Shown here: one piece after another, positions 5,989 to 15,010 of the stretch
How positions within the stretch are numbered: position 1 is the first letter of the stretch
Layout of the letters: every line of letters begins with the position of its first letter
Assembly (NCBI RefSeq): GCF_021151785.1
Contig: NZ_JAGKWP010000018.1
Coordinates: 1-29,167 of the forward strand
Reading direction: 5' to 3'
From: Flavobacterium sp.
GTDB taxonomy: Bacteria; Bacteroidota; Bacteroidia; Flavobacteriales; Flavobacteriaceae
DNA length: 29,167 bases
Translations under genes and position numbers: made by a program
Notes under the pieces: generated by a model
Seen by the model: the letters and a program-made list of their open reading frames with translations, nothing else
The model's database searches: none
Told to the model about the DNA's origin: nothing

Positions 5989-7257
5989 TTATAAATCGAA
6001 TTGTTTGATTTTTCTATATAAGGTGCGTTCTGAAATACCTAATTCATCAGCAGCGGCCTTTCTCTTTCCTTTATTTTTTTCTAGTGCTTTTTTAATCATT
6101 TCAATTTCCTTTGCCTCTAAACTTAAGGTTTCCTCCTCTTCTACTGTTTCTGCAAATAAATAATCCTCATGATCATCTTCATCAACAAACTCTTCTTGCT
6201 CCATACTTTCCTCTACTGGAAACACTTTGACGGTAGCAGGCCGTTCTTCAAAAATAGGGTTTTTATCTTCAGGAGTACCATAAATTTTTTGAATTAATGA
6301 TTTATTTGACTCTTGAACTTTGGCCGCGCCATTTTGCATTAACTCTAAAGTCAACTTCTTAAGATCATTTAAATCACTTTTCATATCAAAAAGAACCTTG
6401 TACAAAATTTCACGTTCAGTACTAAAATCGCTCGTATTTTTTGATTCTGACACAACTTGAGGCAAACTTCTTTCATTTGCTGGTAAATAACTCTGTAACG
6501 TAGATAATGAAATATCTCTATGGGTTTCCAAAACAGATATTTGTTCAGCAACATTTCGCAATTGTCTAATATTACCACTCCACCTATAATGTAACAAATA
6601 CCTAACAGCTTCATCTGTTAATTTTATTGGAGGCATTTTGTATTTATGTGCAAAATCAGCAGCAAATTTCCTGAACAATAAATGGATATCGTCTTTACGA
6701 TCGCGTAATGGTGGTAATTGAATTTCAACCGTACTTAATCGATAATACAGATCCTCGCGGAATTTTCCTTTTTCAATGGCTTCAGTCATGTTTACATTGG
6801 TTGCTGCAACAATGCGAACATTAGTTTTCTGTACTTGAGACGAACCTACCTTTATAAACTCTCCATTCTCTAAAACACGCAATAACCTTACTTGAGTTGT
6901 CAATGGTAACTCTCCCACTTCATCAAGAAAAATAGTTCCTCCATCTGCGACTTCAAAATACCCTTCACGAGTAGCTGTTGCGCCAGTAAAAGCCCCTTTC
7001 TCATGTCCGAACAATTCACTATCAATAGTACCTTCTGGAATCGCTCCACAATTTACTGCGATATATTTACCATGTTTCCGATGTGAAAGCGCATGAATTA
7101 TTTTAGGAATATTCTCTTTACCTACACCACTTTCTCCTGTTACCAATACAGAAATATCGGTTGGAGCTACTTGTATCGCTTTCTCCACCGCACGATTCAA
7201 TTTAGGATCATTCCCAATAATTTCAAAGCGCTGTTTTATGTTTTGTACTGATTCCAT
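5989..7257 (-). CDS. Sigma-54-dependent activator without a sensor domain
   Basis: AAA+ bacterial enhancer-binding protein that uses ATP to open sigma-54 promoter complexes. In the 422 residues: Walker A GESGVGKE (41-48), the sigma-54-contacting loop GAFTGA (88-93), Walker B GGTIFLDE (106-113), an arginine-finger region FREDLYYRLS (about 167-175), then an acidic linker (about 330-375), and a Fis-type HTH at the C-terminus (RKAAADELGISERTLYRKIK). The AAA+ module begins almost at residue 1, so the receiver, GAF or PAS domain found in NtrC-type proteins is absent. Activity must then be set by expression, a partner or the linker. It leads the lptE-TPR-secG genes and follows miaB by 86 bp. No sigma-54 promoter was found in the window. 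Confidence 0.93.
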   Translation of the reverse strand: MESVQNIKQRFEIIGNDPKLNRAVEKAIQVAPTDISVLVTGESGVGKENIPKIIHALSHRKHGKYIAVNCGAIPEGTIDSELFGHEKGAFTGATATREGYFEVADGGTIFLDEVGELPLTTQVRLLRVLENGEFIKVGSSQVQKTNVRIVAATNVNMTEAIEKGKFREDLYYRLSTVEIQLPPLRDRKDDIHLLFRKFAADFAHKYKMPPIKLTDEAVRYLLHYRWSGNIRQLRNVAEQISVLETHRDISLSTLQSYLPANERSLPQVVSESKNTSDFSTEREILYKVLFDMKSDLNDLKKLTLELMQNGAAKVQESNKSLIQKIYGTPEDKNPIFEERPATVKVFPVEESMEQEEFVDEDDHEDYLFAETVEEEETLSLEAKEIEMIKKALEKNKGKRKAAADELGISERTLYRKIKQFDL

Positions 7258-7292
7258 ATTCCAATTGATTCAGGTTATTCAGTTTTAGACAG

Positions 7293-7322
7293 GAATACCA
7301 CCTCTTAAAGTATCTGGCATTC
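7293..7322 (-). other. Possible hairpin between miaB and the sigma-54 activator
   Basis: On the minus strand GAATGCC and GGTATTC can pair (7 bp, one G-U) around a 16-base loop. The 86-bp gap has no clear promoter box. Within the hairpin lies an 11-codon open frame (7285-7320, product MPDTLRGGIPV). Either may be a leader element or chance. Confidence 0.3.
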
Positions 7323-7343
7323 GTTGAAACTGAAACCAAAAAA

Positions 7344-8795
7344 TTATTGCATTATTTCTGAATACCCTACTGCTTCACCAATTAAAGTAGCCGTAGTGCA
7401 ATCTGTTATTTTTACATTTACAAAATCCCCTGGCTTATAATCTTCTTTAGGGAAAACGACCACTGTATTTTGCGAATTACGTCCTGACCAATGTAAATTT
7501 GAACGCTTCGAATCTTTTTCGATTAAGACCTCTACTACTTGACCCACAAAACGCTTTGTGCGCTCTAATGCCATTTTTTGTTGTAAATCGATAATTTCAT
7601 TTAAACGTCTTTTCTTAACTTCTTCTGGCACATCATCATCCATTTTTCTTGCCGCAAGAGTACCTGGACGTTCTGAATAAGCAAACATGAATCCGAAATC
7701 ATATTTACAATGCGCCATCAGTGACAATGTATCTTGATGATCCTCCTCTGTTTCAGTTGGAAAACCAGCAATCATATCTTGTGATAAAGAAATCTCAGGA
7801 ATGATTTCATATATTTTATCTACAAGTGTTAAATACTCTTCCCGAGTATGTTGACGATTCATTTCTTTTAAAATACGTGTACTACCCGATTGAACTGGTA
7901 AGTGGATATATTTACAAATGTTATGATGTTTAGCCATAACTTCTATAACTTCAATATGCATGTCTTGCGGATTAGAAGTAGAGAAACGGAAGCGCATTTT
8001 TGGGAATTGAGTTGCACAACGATCTAACAACTGAGCAAAATCTACTGCTGTAGCTTTCTGTATTTCTGAAGCTTTATCAAAATCTTTCTTCAATCCACCA
8101 CCATACCATAAATAACTATCTACATTTTGACCCAATAAGGTTACTTCTTTAAAACCTTTATCCCACAAATCTTGAATTTCCTGCAAGATACTTTCTGGTT
8201 CGCGACTACGTTCACGACCACGGGTAAAAGGAACAACACAAAAAGTACACATGTTATCACAACCACGAGTAATAGATACAAAAGCAGATACTCCATTACT
8301 ACTTAATCGAACAGGCTGGATGTCGCCATAAGTTTCCTCCTTTGAAAGAATTACATTTATCGCATCGCGTCCTTCTTCAACTTCTTTCAAAAGATTAGGA
8401 ATATCTTTATAAGCGTCTGGCCCTACAACCATATCCACTATTTTTTCTTCGTCTAAAAACTTCTCTTTCAAGCGCTCTGCCATACAACCTAACACCCCCA
8501 CTTTCATGGTTGGATTTATTTTTTTAATGGCATTATATTCTTGCAAACGCTTTCTAACTGTCTGTTCCGCTTTGTCGCGAATGGAACAGGTGTTGACTAA
8601 TACTAAATCTGCTTCTTCTAAATTTTGAGTTGTATTGTATCCTTGTTCAGACAAGATAGAGGCTACAATTTCACTATCTGAAAAATTCATTTGACAGCCA
8701 TAACTTTCAATGAATAATTTCTTTTGATTGCCTTCTTTTTGTTCTTGTACTAAACTGGTTCCTTGTTTAATTTCTTCTATAACCTTTTCTTGCAT
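7344..8795 (-). CDS. miaB: tRNA-2-methylthio-N6-dimethylallyladenosine synthase MiaB
   Basis: Radical-SAM methylthiotransferase that adds the 2-methylthio group to i6A37 in tRNAs reading UNN codons. In the 483 residues: the N-terminal UPF0004 domain with cluster ligands C34 (YGCQMN), C70 (NTCSIRD) and C104 (LGCMAERL); the radical-SAM motif C179-x3-C183-x2-C186 (RGCDNMCTFC); and a C-terminal TRAM domain (about 415-480). All six cysteines for the two 4Fe-4S clusters are present. The N-terminal 25 residues are an extra charged segment. It is transcribed from a good promoter at 8824-8855 and may carry the downstream envelope genes. Confidence 0.97.
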   Translation of the reverse strand: MQEKVIEEIKQGTSLVQEQKEGNQKKLFIESYGCQMNFSDSEIVASILSEQGYNTTQNLEEADLVLVNTCSIRDKAEQTVRKRLQEYNAIKKINPTMKVGVLGCMAERLKEKFLDEEKIVDMVVGPDAYKDIPNLLKEVEEGRDAINVILSKEETYGDIQPVRLSSNGVSAFVSITRGCDNMCTFCVVPFTRGRERSREPESILQEIQDLWDKGFKEVTLLGQNVDSYLWYGGGLKKDFDKASEIQKATAVDFAQLLDRCATQFPKMRFRFSTSNPQDMHIEVIEVMAKHHNICKYIHLPVQSGSTRILKEMNRQHTREEYLTLVDKIYEIIPEISLSQDMIAGFPTETEEDHQDTLSLMAHCKYDFGFMFAYSERPGTLAARKMDDDVPEEVKKRRLNEIIDLQQKMALERTKRFVGQVVEVLIEKDSKRSNLHWSGRNSQNTVVVFPKEDYKPGDFVNVKITDCTTATLIGEAVGYSEIMQ

Positions 8796-8823
8796 AACCT
8801 ATTTCATTATAAAATTGGGATTG

Positions 8824-8855
8824 CAAAGATAATACTAATTTTGGTTTTATGACAA
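8824..8855 (-). promoter_or_regulatory. miaB promoter (TTG-N21-TATCTTTG)
   Basis: The minus strand has TTG at 8855-8853, then 21 bases, then a perfect TATCTTTG at 8831-8824. This is 28 bases upstream of the miaB ATG. Confidence 0.7.
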
Positions 8856-9068
8856 GATGTCAGTTTATTTTAAAGTAATTTTAAGAAAACTATTATTTCC
8901 TTTGTTTTACCCTAGTTGACACAGTAAAAAAACACTTAATTTCTAGCCACAACAACAGCATAAACCGTGAATAGCAAATAACATAAAAATGTATAAACAA
9001 ATAGATAAATTACACATACCTAAAAAAAGAAAAAAATACACCTATATATATATGTTAAAAAAAACTTC
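8856..9068. other. Intergenic region between miaB and topA promoters
   Basis: About 210 bp of A+T-rich sequence (total gap between the two genes about 300 bp). Apart from the two divergent promoters I see only poly-A stretches, an alternating TA run near 9045 and a minor TGACA-N3-TGTCA repeat at the -33 edge of the miaB promoter. No open frame, RNA gene or riboswitch-like structure is evident. Confidence 0.5.
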
Positions 9069-9076
9069 TACTTTTG
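9069..9076 (+). promoter_or_regulatory. topA -7 box (TACTTTTG)
   Basis: A perfect TAnnTTTG match 19 bases before the ATG at 9096. The -33 element is weak (no TTG at the expected distance; the region is an alternating TA run). It supports the short start at 9096 over the GTG at 9090. Confidence 0.6.
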
Positions 9077-9095
9077 CCCCAACAAAATTGTGAAA

Positions 9096-11597
9096 ATGGC
9101 AAAGAATTTAGTCATCGTGGAGTCGCCTGCAAAAGCGAAAACTATTGAAAAATTTTTAGGTAAAGATTTCCAAGTGGAGTCAAGTTATGGGCATATTGCC
9201 GACTTACCTTCCAAAGAAATAGGGGTTGATATTGAAAATAATTTTAAACCCAAATATGAGGTTTCGTCTGATAAAAAAGCATTGGTAAAAAAATTGAAAG
9301 ATTTATCAAAATCAGCAGAAACCGTATGGTTAGCCTCCGATGAAGACCGAGAAGGAGAAGCTATTGCTTGGCATTTAGCAGAAGAATTAAAATTAGATCA
9401 AAAGAAAACCAAACGTATTGTTTTTCACGAGATTACTAAAACCGCCATTCAAAAAGCAATTGAAAACCCTAGAGGAATTGATTATAATTTAGTCAATGCG
9501 CAGCAAGCACGACGTGTTTTAGATCGTTTAGTAGGCTATGAACTTTCTCCCGTATTATGGAAAAAAGTAAAAGGAGGACTTTCAGCAGGAAGAGTACAAT
9601 CGGTTTCTGTTCGATTAATTGTTGAGCGTGAACGCGAGATTCAGGATTTCAAACCCGAAGCTAGTTATACTATTAACGCTGAATTTACTAATGAAGCTGG
9701 TAAAGTTGTTAAAGCTAAATTGAATAAGAATTTTGCAACCCAAGAAGAAGCACAACACTTTTTAGAACAAAACATTGGCGCTTCATTTAAAGTTGCTGAT
9801 TTAGAAACCAAACCTACAAAAAAATCACCAGCAGCTCCTTTTACAACTTCTACACTACAACAGGAAGCCGCTCGTAAGCTTTACTTACCTGTTGGAATAA
9901 CAATGCAAATTGCACAACGCTTATATGAAGCTGGATTGATTACTTACATGCGTACCGATAGTGTTAACTTATCTCAAGAAGCCATGGCTGCAGCAGAAGC
10001 AGAAATTGTTTCTTATTATGGTGCTGCTTTTAGTAAACCAAGAAACTTTAACACAAAATCTAAGGGAGCACAAGAGGCGCACGAAGCTATTCGCCCAACA
10101 GATATGAGTCGCCATACAGTTGATTTAGATCGTGACCAAGCTCGCTTATATGACTTGATTTGGAAGAGAACTATTGCTTCACAAATGAGTGATGCAGAAC
10201 TAGAACGCACTAATGTAAAAATTGAAGCCAACAAACATAAAGAATTATTTTCCGCAACAGGAGAAGTTATAAAATTTGAAGGATTTTTAAAAGTATATTT
10301 AGAAGGCCACGATGATGATGAAGAGGAACAAGATGGTATGTTGCCAGCTTTACAAATAAACGAAACGCTACAAAACAATTCAATTACTGCAACAGAACGT
10401 TTTAGCAGACCTCCAGCACGTTACACAGAAGCTTCTTTAGTAAAAAAATTAGAAGAACTAGGTATTGGACGTCCATCTACATACGCACCAACTATTTCCA
10501 CTATCATCAATCGAAATTATGTAGAAAAAGGAAGCTTTGAAGGAACTGAACGCTTATATAATCAAATAACGTTAGTTCAAAATAAGATAAAAAGTCTACA
10601 ATTAAAAGAAAACTATGGTTCTGACAAAGGAAAATTAGTCCCAACAGACATAGGTGGTATTGTAAACGACTTTTTAGTTAAAAACTTTGAAACTATCCTA
10701 GATTACAATTTTACAGCTAAAGTTGAACAAGATTTTGACGAAATTGCAGAAGGAAAAGAAGATTGGAGTAAAATGATGAAGGATTTTTACAACCACTTCC
10801 ACCCTATTGTAAATAAAGTAGAAACTACCGCTGAACGAGAAACAGGCGAACGTATTTTAGGAATCGATCCAAAAACTGGAAAACAAGTTTCTGTTCGTTT
10901 AGGACGCTATGGCGCAATGGCCCAAATAGGGAATCAAGAAGATGAAGAAAAACAATTTGCAAGTTTACGTGCAGAGCAAAATATAAGTACAATTACACTA
11001 GAAGAAGCTTTGAATTTATTTTTACTTCCTAAAGCCTTAGGTATTCACAATGGCGAAGAAGTGGAAGTAAACAATGGTCGCTTCGGACCCTATGTACGTT
11101 ATGGTAAACAATTCATTTCTTTACCTAAAGGAGAAGACCCATTGGATGTAACCTTAGCACGTGCTCAAGAATTAATAGCAGAAAAAGAGCAAGCTGATGC
11201 ACCAATTGCCACTTATGACGGATTACCTGTTCAAAAAGGAGTAGGCCGTTTTGGCCCTTTTATCAAATGGAATAGCCTGTTTATCAATGTAAACAAAAAA
11301 TACAATTTTGACCAATTAACGCAAAATGATGTTAATGAATTGATTCAAGAAAAAATACAGAAAGATATTGACAAAGTAGTTCACAATTGGGAAGATGAAG
11401 GCATAAGAGTTGAAAAAGCACGCTGGGGTAAATCTGTTATTTTAAAAGGAAAAATTAAAATTGAATTAAATAAAGATATAGATGCAGCCGCACTAACTTT
11501 AGAAAAGGTAAAAGCTCTAATTGAGCAAAAAGCACCAGCAAAAAAAACAACTGCTAAAAAAGCGACAACGAAAAAAACAACTGCAAAAAAGAAATAA
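9096..11597 (+). CDS. topA: DNA topoisomerase I (type IA)
   Basis: Relaxes negative supercoils by single-strand passage through a 5'-phosphotyrosine. From ATG 9096 there are 833 residues: Toprim domain with E9 (VIVESPAKAKT) and the D82-x-D84-x-E86 motif (SDEDREGE), then the type IA core with catalytic Tyr284 in GLITYMRTDSVNLS. After the core there are no Cys4 zinc fingers; instead the C-terminus has repeated Toprim-C modules (GRYGAMAQIG, GRFGPYVRYG, GRFGPFIKW) and a Lys/Thr/Ala-rich basic tail, as in many Bacteroidota. A GTG at 9090 would add two residues (MKMAK) and is less likely. The arginase-like gene begins 6 bp downstream. Confidence 0.98.
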   Translation: MAKNLVIVESPAKAKTIEKFLGKDFQVESSYGHIADLPSKEIGVDIENNFKPKYEVSSDKKALVKKLKDLSKSAETVWLASDEDREGEAIAWHLAEELKLDQKKTKRIVFHEITKTAIQKAIENPRGIDYNLVNAQQARRVLDRLVGYELSPVLWKKVKGGLSAGRVQSVSVRLIVEREREIQDFKPEASYTINAEFTNEAGKVVKAKLNKNFATQEEAQHFLEQNIGASFKVADLETKPTKKSPAAPFTTSTLQQEAARKLYLPVGITMQIAQRLYEAGLITYMRTDSVNLSQEAMAAAEAEIVSYYGAAFSKPRNFNTKSKGAQEAHEAIRPTDMSRHTVDLDRDQARLYDLIWKRTIASQMSDAELERTNVKIEANKHKELFSATGEVIKFEGFLKVYLEGHDDDEEEQDGMLPALQINETLQNNSITATERFSRPPARYTEASLVKKLEELGIGRPSTYAPTISTIINRNYVEKGSFEGTERLYNQITLVQNKIKSLQLKENYGSDKGKLVPTDIGGIVNDFLVKNFETILDYNFTAKVEQDFDEIAEGKEDWSKMMKDFYNHFHPIVNKVETTAERETGERILGIDPKTGKQVSVRLGRYGAMAQIGNQEDEEKQFASLRAEQNISTITLEEALNLFLLPKALGIHNGEEVEVNNGRFGPYVRYGKQFISLPKGEDPLDVTLARAQELIAEKEQADAPIATYDGLPVQKGVGRFGPFIKWNSLFINVNKKYNFDQLTQNDVNELIQEKIQKDIDKVVHNWEDEGIRVEKARWGKSVILKGKIKIELNKDIDAAALTLEKVKALIEQKAPAKKTTAKKATTKKTTAKKK

Positions 11598-11603
11598 ACA
11601 ATC

Positions 11604-12749
11604 ATGATATTTGACTATTTACAACCTGTTTCGCCAGAAATTGAAAAATTTGTGGCTAACTTATCTAATCAAACATTAGGTAAAAAGGTTGTATTACATA
11701 CAGAAACAGACTATCCTAATTTAAACACTATTGCCATTGCATTAATTTTTGTTAATGAAAACAGAGGAAGTGACCAATATTATGAAGCAGATTTTTTTGC
11801 AACCATCAGAAAAAACCTCTATCAATTATTCCCTGGTAATTGGAATAAAGGTATTGCTGACCTCGGAGATTTATTAATAGGCAATGAAATCACTGACACT
11901 TATTATCTCCTAAAAACCGTTTGCTGTGAATTAATCAAAAATAAAATCACACCAATCGTGGTAGGTGGCTCACAAGACTTAACTTATGCTTTGTATAGAG
12001 CCTATGATGATTTGGAACAAATGGTTAATTTAGTATCCATTGACGATCAATTTAATTTTGCCAAAGAAGATAACTTAGCTTCAGATGCTTTTTTATCTAA
12101 AATCATTGTTGAAGAACCAAACAACCTATTTAATTTTAGCACTATTGGTTACCAAACTTATTATAATTCACAAGAAGAGATTGATTTAATTGAAAAACTA
12201 TATTTTGATGCTTACAGACTTGGAGAAATCATAAAAAACCCTTCCCAAGTAGAGCCCATTTTTAGAGATGCCGATTTGGTTAGTTTAGATTTACATGCAA
12301 TTAAAAGCAGTGATTCAGGAAATTTTGAACATTTTCAACCTAATGGATTTGATGGACGGGAGATTTGCTCACTGGCTAGATATGCGGGAATAAGTGATAA
12401 AATTAGTTGCTTTGGGATATTCAATTCGAACTATACAAAAAATGAAGTCCGCTTATTAAACGAAATTATATGGTATTTCATAGAAGGGTTTCATTATAGA
12501 TCATATGAATTCCCGTTTGAGGACAAAATTAGTTACTTTAAATATACCGTTTTAATAGAAGATGAAGAACTAGTATTTTATAAAAGTAATCGATCTGAAA
12601 GATGGTGGATAGAAATACAACAAACAAATAAATACAATAATAAGAGCAAAAAAACGTTACTACCTTGTACACATGATGACTATCTAGCAGCTTGTGAGCA
12701 AGAAATACCAGAACGTTGGTGGAAGGCATTACGAAAAAACCATTTATAA
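11604..12749 (+). CDS. Arginase/ureohydrolase-fold protein with degenerate metal site
   Basis: The 381-residue protein has the order of ureohydrolase motifs but altered residues. Arginase GGDHS is here GGSQD (121-125, His to Gln124); the DAHxD motif is D147-D-Q-F-N151 (His to Gln, Asp to Asn); the SxDxDxxDP motif is S227-L-D-L-H231 (second Asp to His). So four of the six manganese ligands differ, while the fold markers (VVGGSQDLTYALY, VSLDLHAIKSSDSG, GREICSLARYAGI) remain. Members in Bacteroidota are often named formimidoylglutamase, which the active site here does not support. It lies 6 bp after topA and 134 bp before gldK, so it may be a non-catalytic or altered-chemistry protein tied to the gliding locus; its true role is unknown. 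Confidence 0.8.
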   Translation: MIFDYLQPVSPEIEKFVANLSNQTLGKKVVLHTETDYPNLNTIAIALIFVNENRGSDQYYEADFFATIRKNLYQLFPGNWNKGIADLGDLLIGNEITDTYYLLKTVCCELIKNKITPIVVGGSQDLTYALYRAYDDLEQMVNLVSIDDQFNFAKEDNLASDAFLSKIIVEEPNNLFNFSTIGYQTYYNSQEEIDLIEKLYFDAYRLGEIIKNPSQVEPIFRDADLVSLDLHAIKSSDSGNFEHFQPNGFDGREICSLARYAGISDKISCFGIFNSNYTKNEVRLLNEIIWYFIEGFHYRSYEFPFEDKISYFKYTVLIEDEELVFYKSNRSERWWIEIQQTNKYNNKSKKTLLPCTHDDYLAACEQEIPERWWKALRKNHL

Positions 12750-12813
12750 AAACGATAAAATGTTAAAATTATCGACAAAAAAACAATTTTTTATATTTTT
12801 ATTATGAAAAGTA

Positions 12814-12844
12814 TTGTGTATGTCAAAATAATTAAATAGGTTTA
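12814..12844 (+). promoter_or_regulatory. Candidate gldK promoter (TTG-N20-TAGGTTTA)
   Basis: TTG at 12814-12816, 20-base spacer, TAGGTTTA at 12837-12844 (one mismatch to TAnnTTTG). The gldK ATG is 39 bases further on. It would let gldKLMN be expressed separately from topA. Confidence 0.45.
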
Positions 12845-12883
12845 CGCTCTCAAATATTAAAAAGTTTTTAACCCAATTTTTAT

Positions 12884-14263
12884 ATGAAAAAATTTTTAGT
12901 ACTATCAGCAACATTAGCTCTACTTGCAAGCTGTGGAAAAGGCGACAAAGGAGAGTTAGTGGGAGTTAAAGGTAAAAAATGGCACTCAGAGAAACCTTAC
13001 GGAATGACATTAGTTCCAGGAGGTGCATTCATCATGGGTAAATCAGATGATGACATTGCAAATATTCAAGATGCACCATCAAAAACTGTAACTGTTCGTT
13101 CTTTTTACATGGATGAAACAGAAATTACAAATAGCGAATATCGTCAATTTGTGGAATGGGTAAAAGATTCTACAATTAGAACGAGATTAGCTATTATGGC
13201 AGAAGATATGGGGCAAAAAGCAGGTGCAAATTCTAAAGGTGGAAGTATCGGTGATTTTGCTTTTAAAGATACTGACCCTCAAAAAATGACAGCATACGAC
13301 AAATATATGTATGAAAACTACTATAGTGTTGGTACTGACAAAGATCCTTATGCTAATAGAAAATTAAACAAAAAAATTAAACTGATTAAAGAAACATCAA
13401 AATATCCAGATGAGCATTATGTTGAAGTTATGGACTCTATGTACTTGCCAGAATCTGAATCGTTCAATGGGTTAAAAACGATTGATGTTACTAAATTAAA
13501 ATTTAAATACAATCAGGTAGATTTAAATAAAGCAGTAAAGAAAAAAGGTCGTAAAAACTTCTATGAAGACGCACCACCTATTGAGATTTATCCTGACACA
13601 ACTGTTTGGATTAAAGATTTTGCTTACTCGTATAACGAACCAATGCATAATGATTATTTCTGGCATCAAGCTTATGCAGAATACCCTGTAGTTGGTGTAA
13701 CATGGAAACAAGCAAAAGCTTTTTGTGCTTGGAGAACAATGTACAAAAACGGATATGTGAAAAAACAAAAAGGAAGAGACCAAGTGAATTCATTCCGTTT
13801 ACCTACTGAAGCAGAATGGGAATACGCAGCAAGAGGTGGAATTGAATCAGGAACTTACCCATGGGGTGGTCCTTATGCTAAAAATGATAGAGGTTGTTTC
13901 TTAGCAAATTTCAAACCTAACCGAGGAGACTATGCAGCAGATGGTGCTTTGTATACCGTTGAGGCTAAATCTTTCGAACCAAACGATTTTAATTTATACA
14001 ACATGGCTGGTAATGTTTCTGAATGGACAGAATCATCATACGATCCAGGAGCTTATGAATTTGTTTCAACAATGAACCCAAATGTACCAGATACAAAAAA
14101 TCAAAGAAAAGTAGTTCGTGGAGGATCTTGGAAAGATGTTGCCTTCTTTTTACAAACATCAACTCGTGATTTTGAATACGCTGATTCAGCAAGAAGTTAC
14201 ATTGGATTTAGAACCGTTCAAGATTACATGGGTACAGAAGCTACAGGCAGAAGACCAAGATAA
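12884..14263 (+). CDS. gldK: Gliding motility / T9SS lipoprotein GldK
   Basis: Outer-membrane-anchored periplasmic lipoprotein that with GldN forms the ring-like base of the type IX secretion system. The 459 residues start with a lipoprotein signal peptide (lipobox L-A-S-C, Cys17). The rest is a formylglycine-generating-enzyme/sulfatase-modifying fold: LVPGGAFIMG (about 43-52), the middle insert, then AYPVVGVTWKQAKAFCAWR-type and RLPTEAEWEYAARGG motifs and the closing VVRGGSWKD...SYIGFRTVQD. The fold is used structurally in GldK/PorK, not as an enzyme. First gene of gldKLMN. Confidence 0.97.
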   Translation: MKKFLVLSATLALLASCGKGDKGELVGVKGKKWHSEKPYGMTLVPGGAFIMGKSDDDIANIQDAPSKTVTVRSFYMDETEITNSEYRQFVEWVKDSTIRTRLAIMAEDMGQKAGANSKGGSIGDFAFKDTDPQKMTAYDKYMYENYYSVGTDKDPYANRKLNKKIKLIKETSKYPDEHYVEVMDSMYLPESESFNGLKTIDVTKLKFKYNQVDLNKAVKKKGRKNFYEDAPPIEIYPDTTVWIKDFAYSYNEPMHNDYFWHQAYAEYPVVGVTWKQAKAFCAWRTMYKNGYVKKQKGRDQVNSFRLPTEAEWEYAARGGIESGTYPWGGPYAKNDRGCFLANFKPNRGDYAADGALYTVEAKSFEPNDFNLYNMAGNVSEWTESSYDPGAYEFVSTMNPNVPDTKNQRKVVRGGSWKDVAFFLQTSTRDFEYADSARSYIGFRTVQDYMGTEATGRRPR

Positions 14264-14317
14264 TTAAAATCAACTTAAAACTTAAATAATAACTTAACTA
14301 ACTAAAATTTTTAAATT

Positions 14318-14953
14318 ATGGCAATTTTATCACCAAAAGTAATGAATTTCGCATACGGATTCGGTGCGGCAGTTGTAATCGTAGGAGCATTATTTAAATT
14401 AATGCACTGGCCTGGAGCAAGCGCAATGCTTATTGCAGGTTTAGGAACTGAGGCTTTCATTTTCGGTTTATCTGCATTTGAAGCTCCGGCAAAAGAATTA
14501 GATTGGACTTTAGTATATCCAGAATTAGCAGGTGGTGAAGCTAAAACTAGAAAAGTAAAAGCAGAAAACCCAACTGAAGCTCAAGGTTTATTATCACAAA
14601 AATTAGACAGTTTACTTAAAGATGCTAAAATTGATGGTGAATTAATGGCAAGTTTAAGCAATTCAATCAAAAATTTTGAAGGTGCTGCTAAAAACATTGC
14701 TCCAACAGTTGACGCTATTGCTTCTCAGAAAAAATATGCTGACGAAATGGTAAGTGCTGCAAACTCTTTAGAGGCTTTAAATAACTTATACAAAGCACAG
14801 TTAGATGGAGCTCAAAGAAACGCTGAAGCTAACCAAGAAATTGCTGAAAATGCTGCTAAATTAAAAGAGCAAATGCAATCAATGACTTCTAACATTGCAT
14901 CATTAAATGCTGTGTATGGTGGAATGTTATCTGCAATGCAAAATAGAGGATAA
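14318..14953 (+). CDS. gldL: Gliding motor inner-membrane protein GldL
   Basis: Inner-membrane subunit of the GldLM motor that turns proton-motive force into movement of the T9SS machinery. The 211-residue protein has two N-terminal membrane helices (about 12-28 and 36-54) and a long cytoplasmic coiled-coil-like tail (about 85-211, rich in Ala, Glu, Lys). The conserved charged residues are present: K27 and H30 at the end of helix 1 and E45 in helix 2 (GLGTEAFIFGLSAFE), which corresponds by alignment to the glutamate (E49 in F. johnsoniae) needed for proton coupling. Lies 54 bp after gldK and 57 bp before gldM. Confidence 0.97.
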   Translation: MAILSPKVMNFAYGFGAAVVIVGALFKLMHWPGASAMLIAGLGTEAFIFGLSAFEAPAKELDWTLVYPELAGGEAKTRKVKAENPTEAQGLLSQKLDSLLKDAKIDGELMASLSNSIKNFEGAAKNIAPTVDAIASQKKYADEMVSAANSLEALNNLYKAQLDGAQRNAEANQEIAENAAKLKEQMQSMTSNIASLNAVYGGMLSAMQNRG

Positions 14954-15010
14954 TTAGTTTTATCGTTTTATATTATTTTTTTATTAACTATTTAAACTAA
15001 TTATTTAGAA

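Noticed and set aside
9090..9095. GTG start for topA at 9090
   Set aside because: The ATG at 9096 gives the standard MAKNLVIVESPAKAKT start and fits the spacing to the -7 box.
12753..12774. Terminator after the arginase-like gene (CGATAA/TTATCG)
   Set aside because: Only a 6-bp A+T-rich stem with a 10-base loop and no directly following T run.
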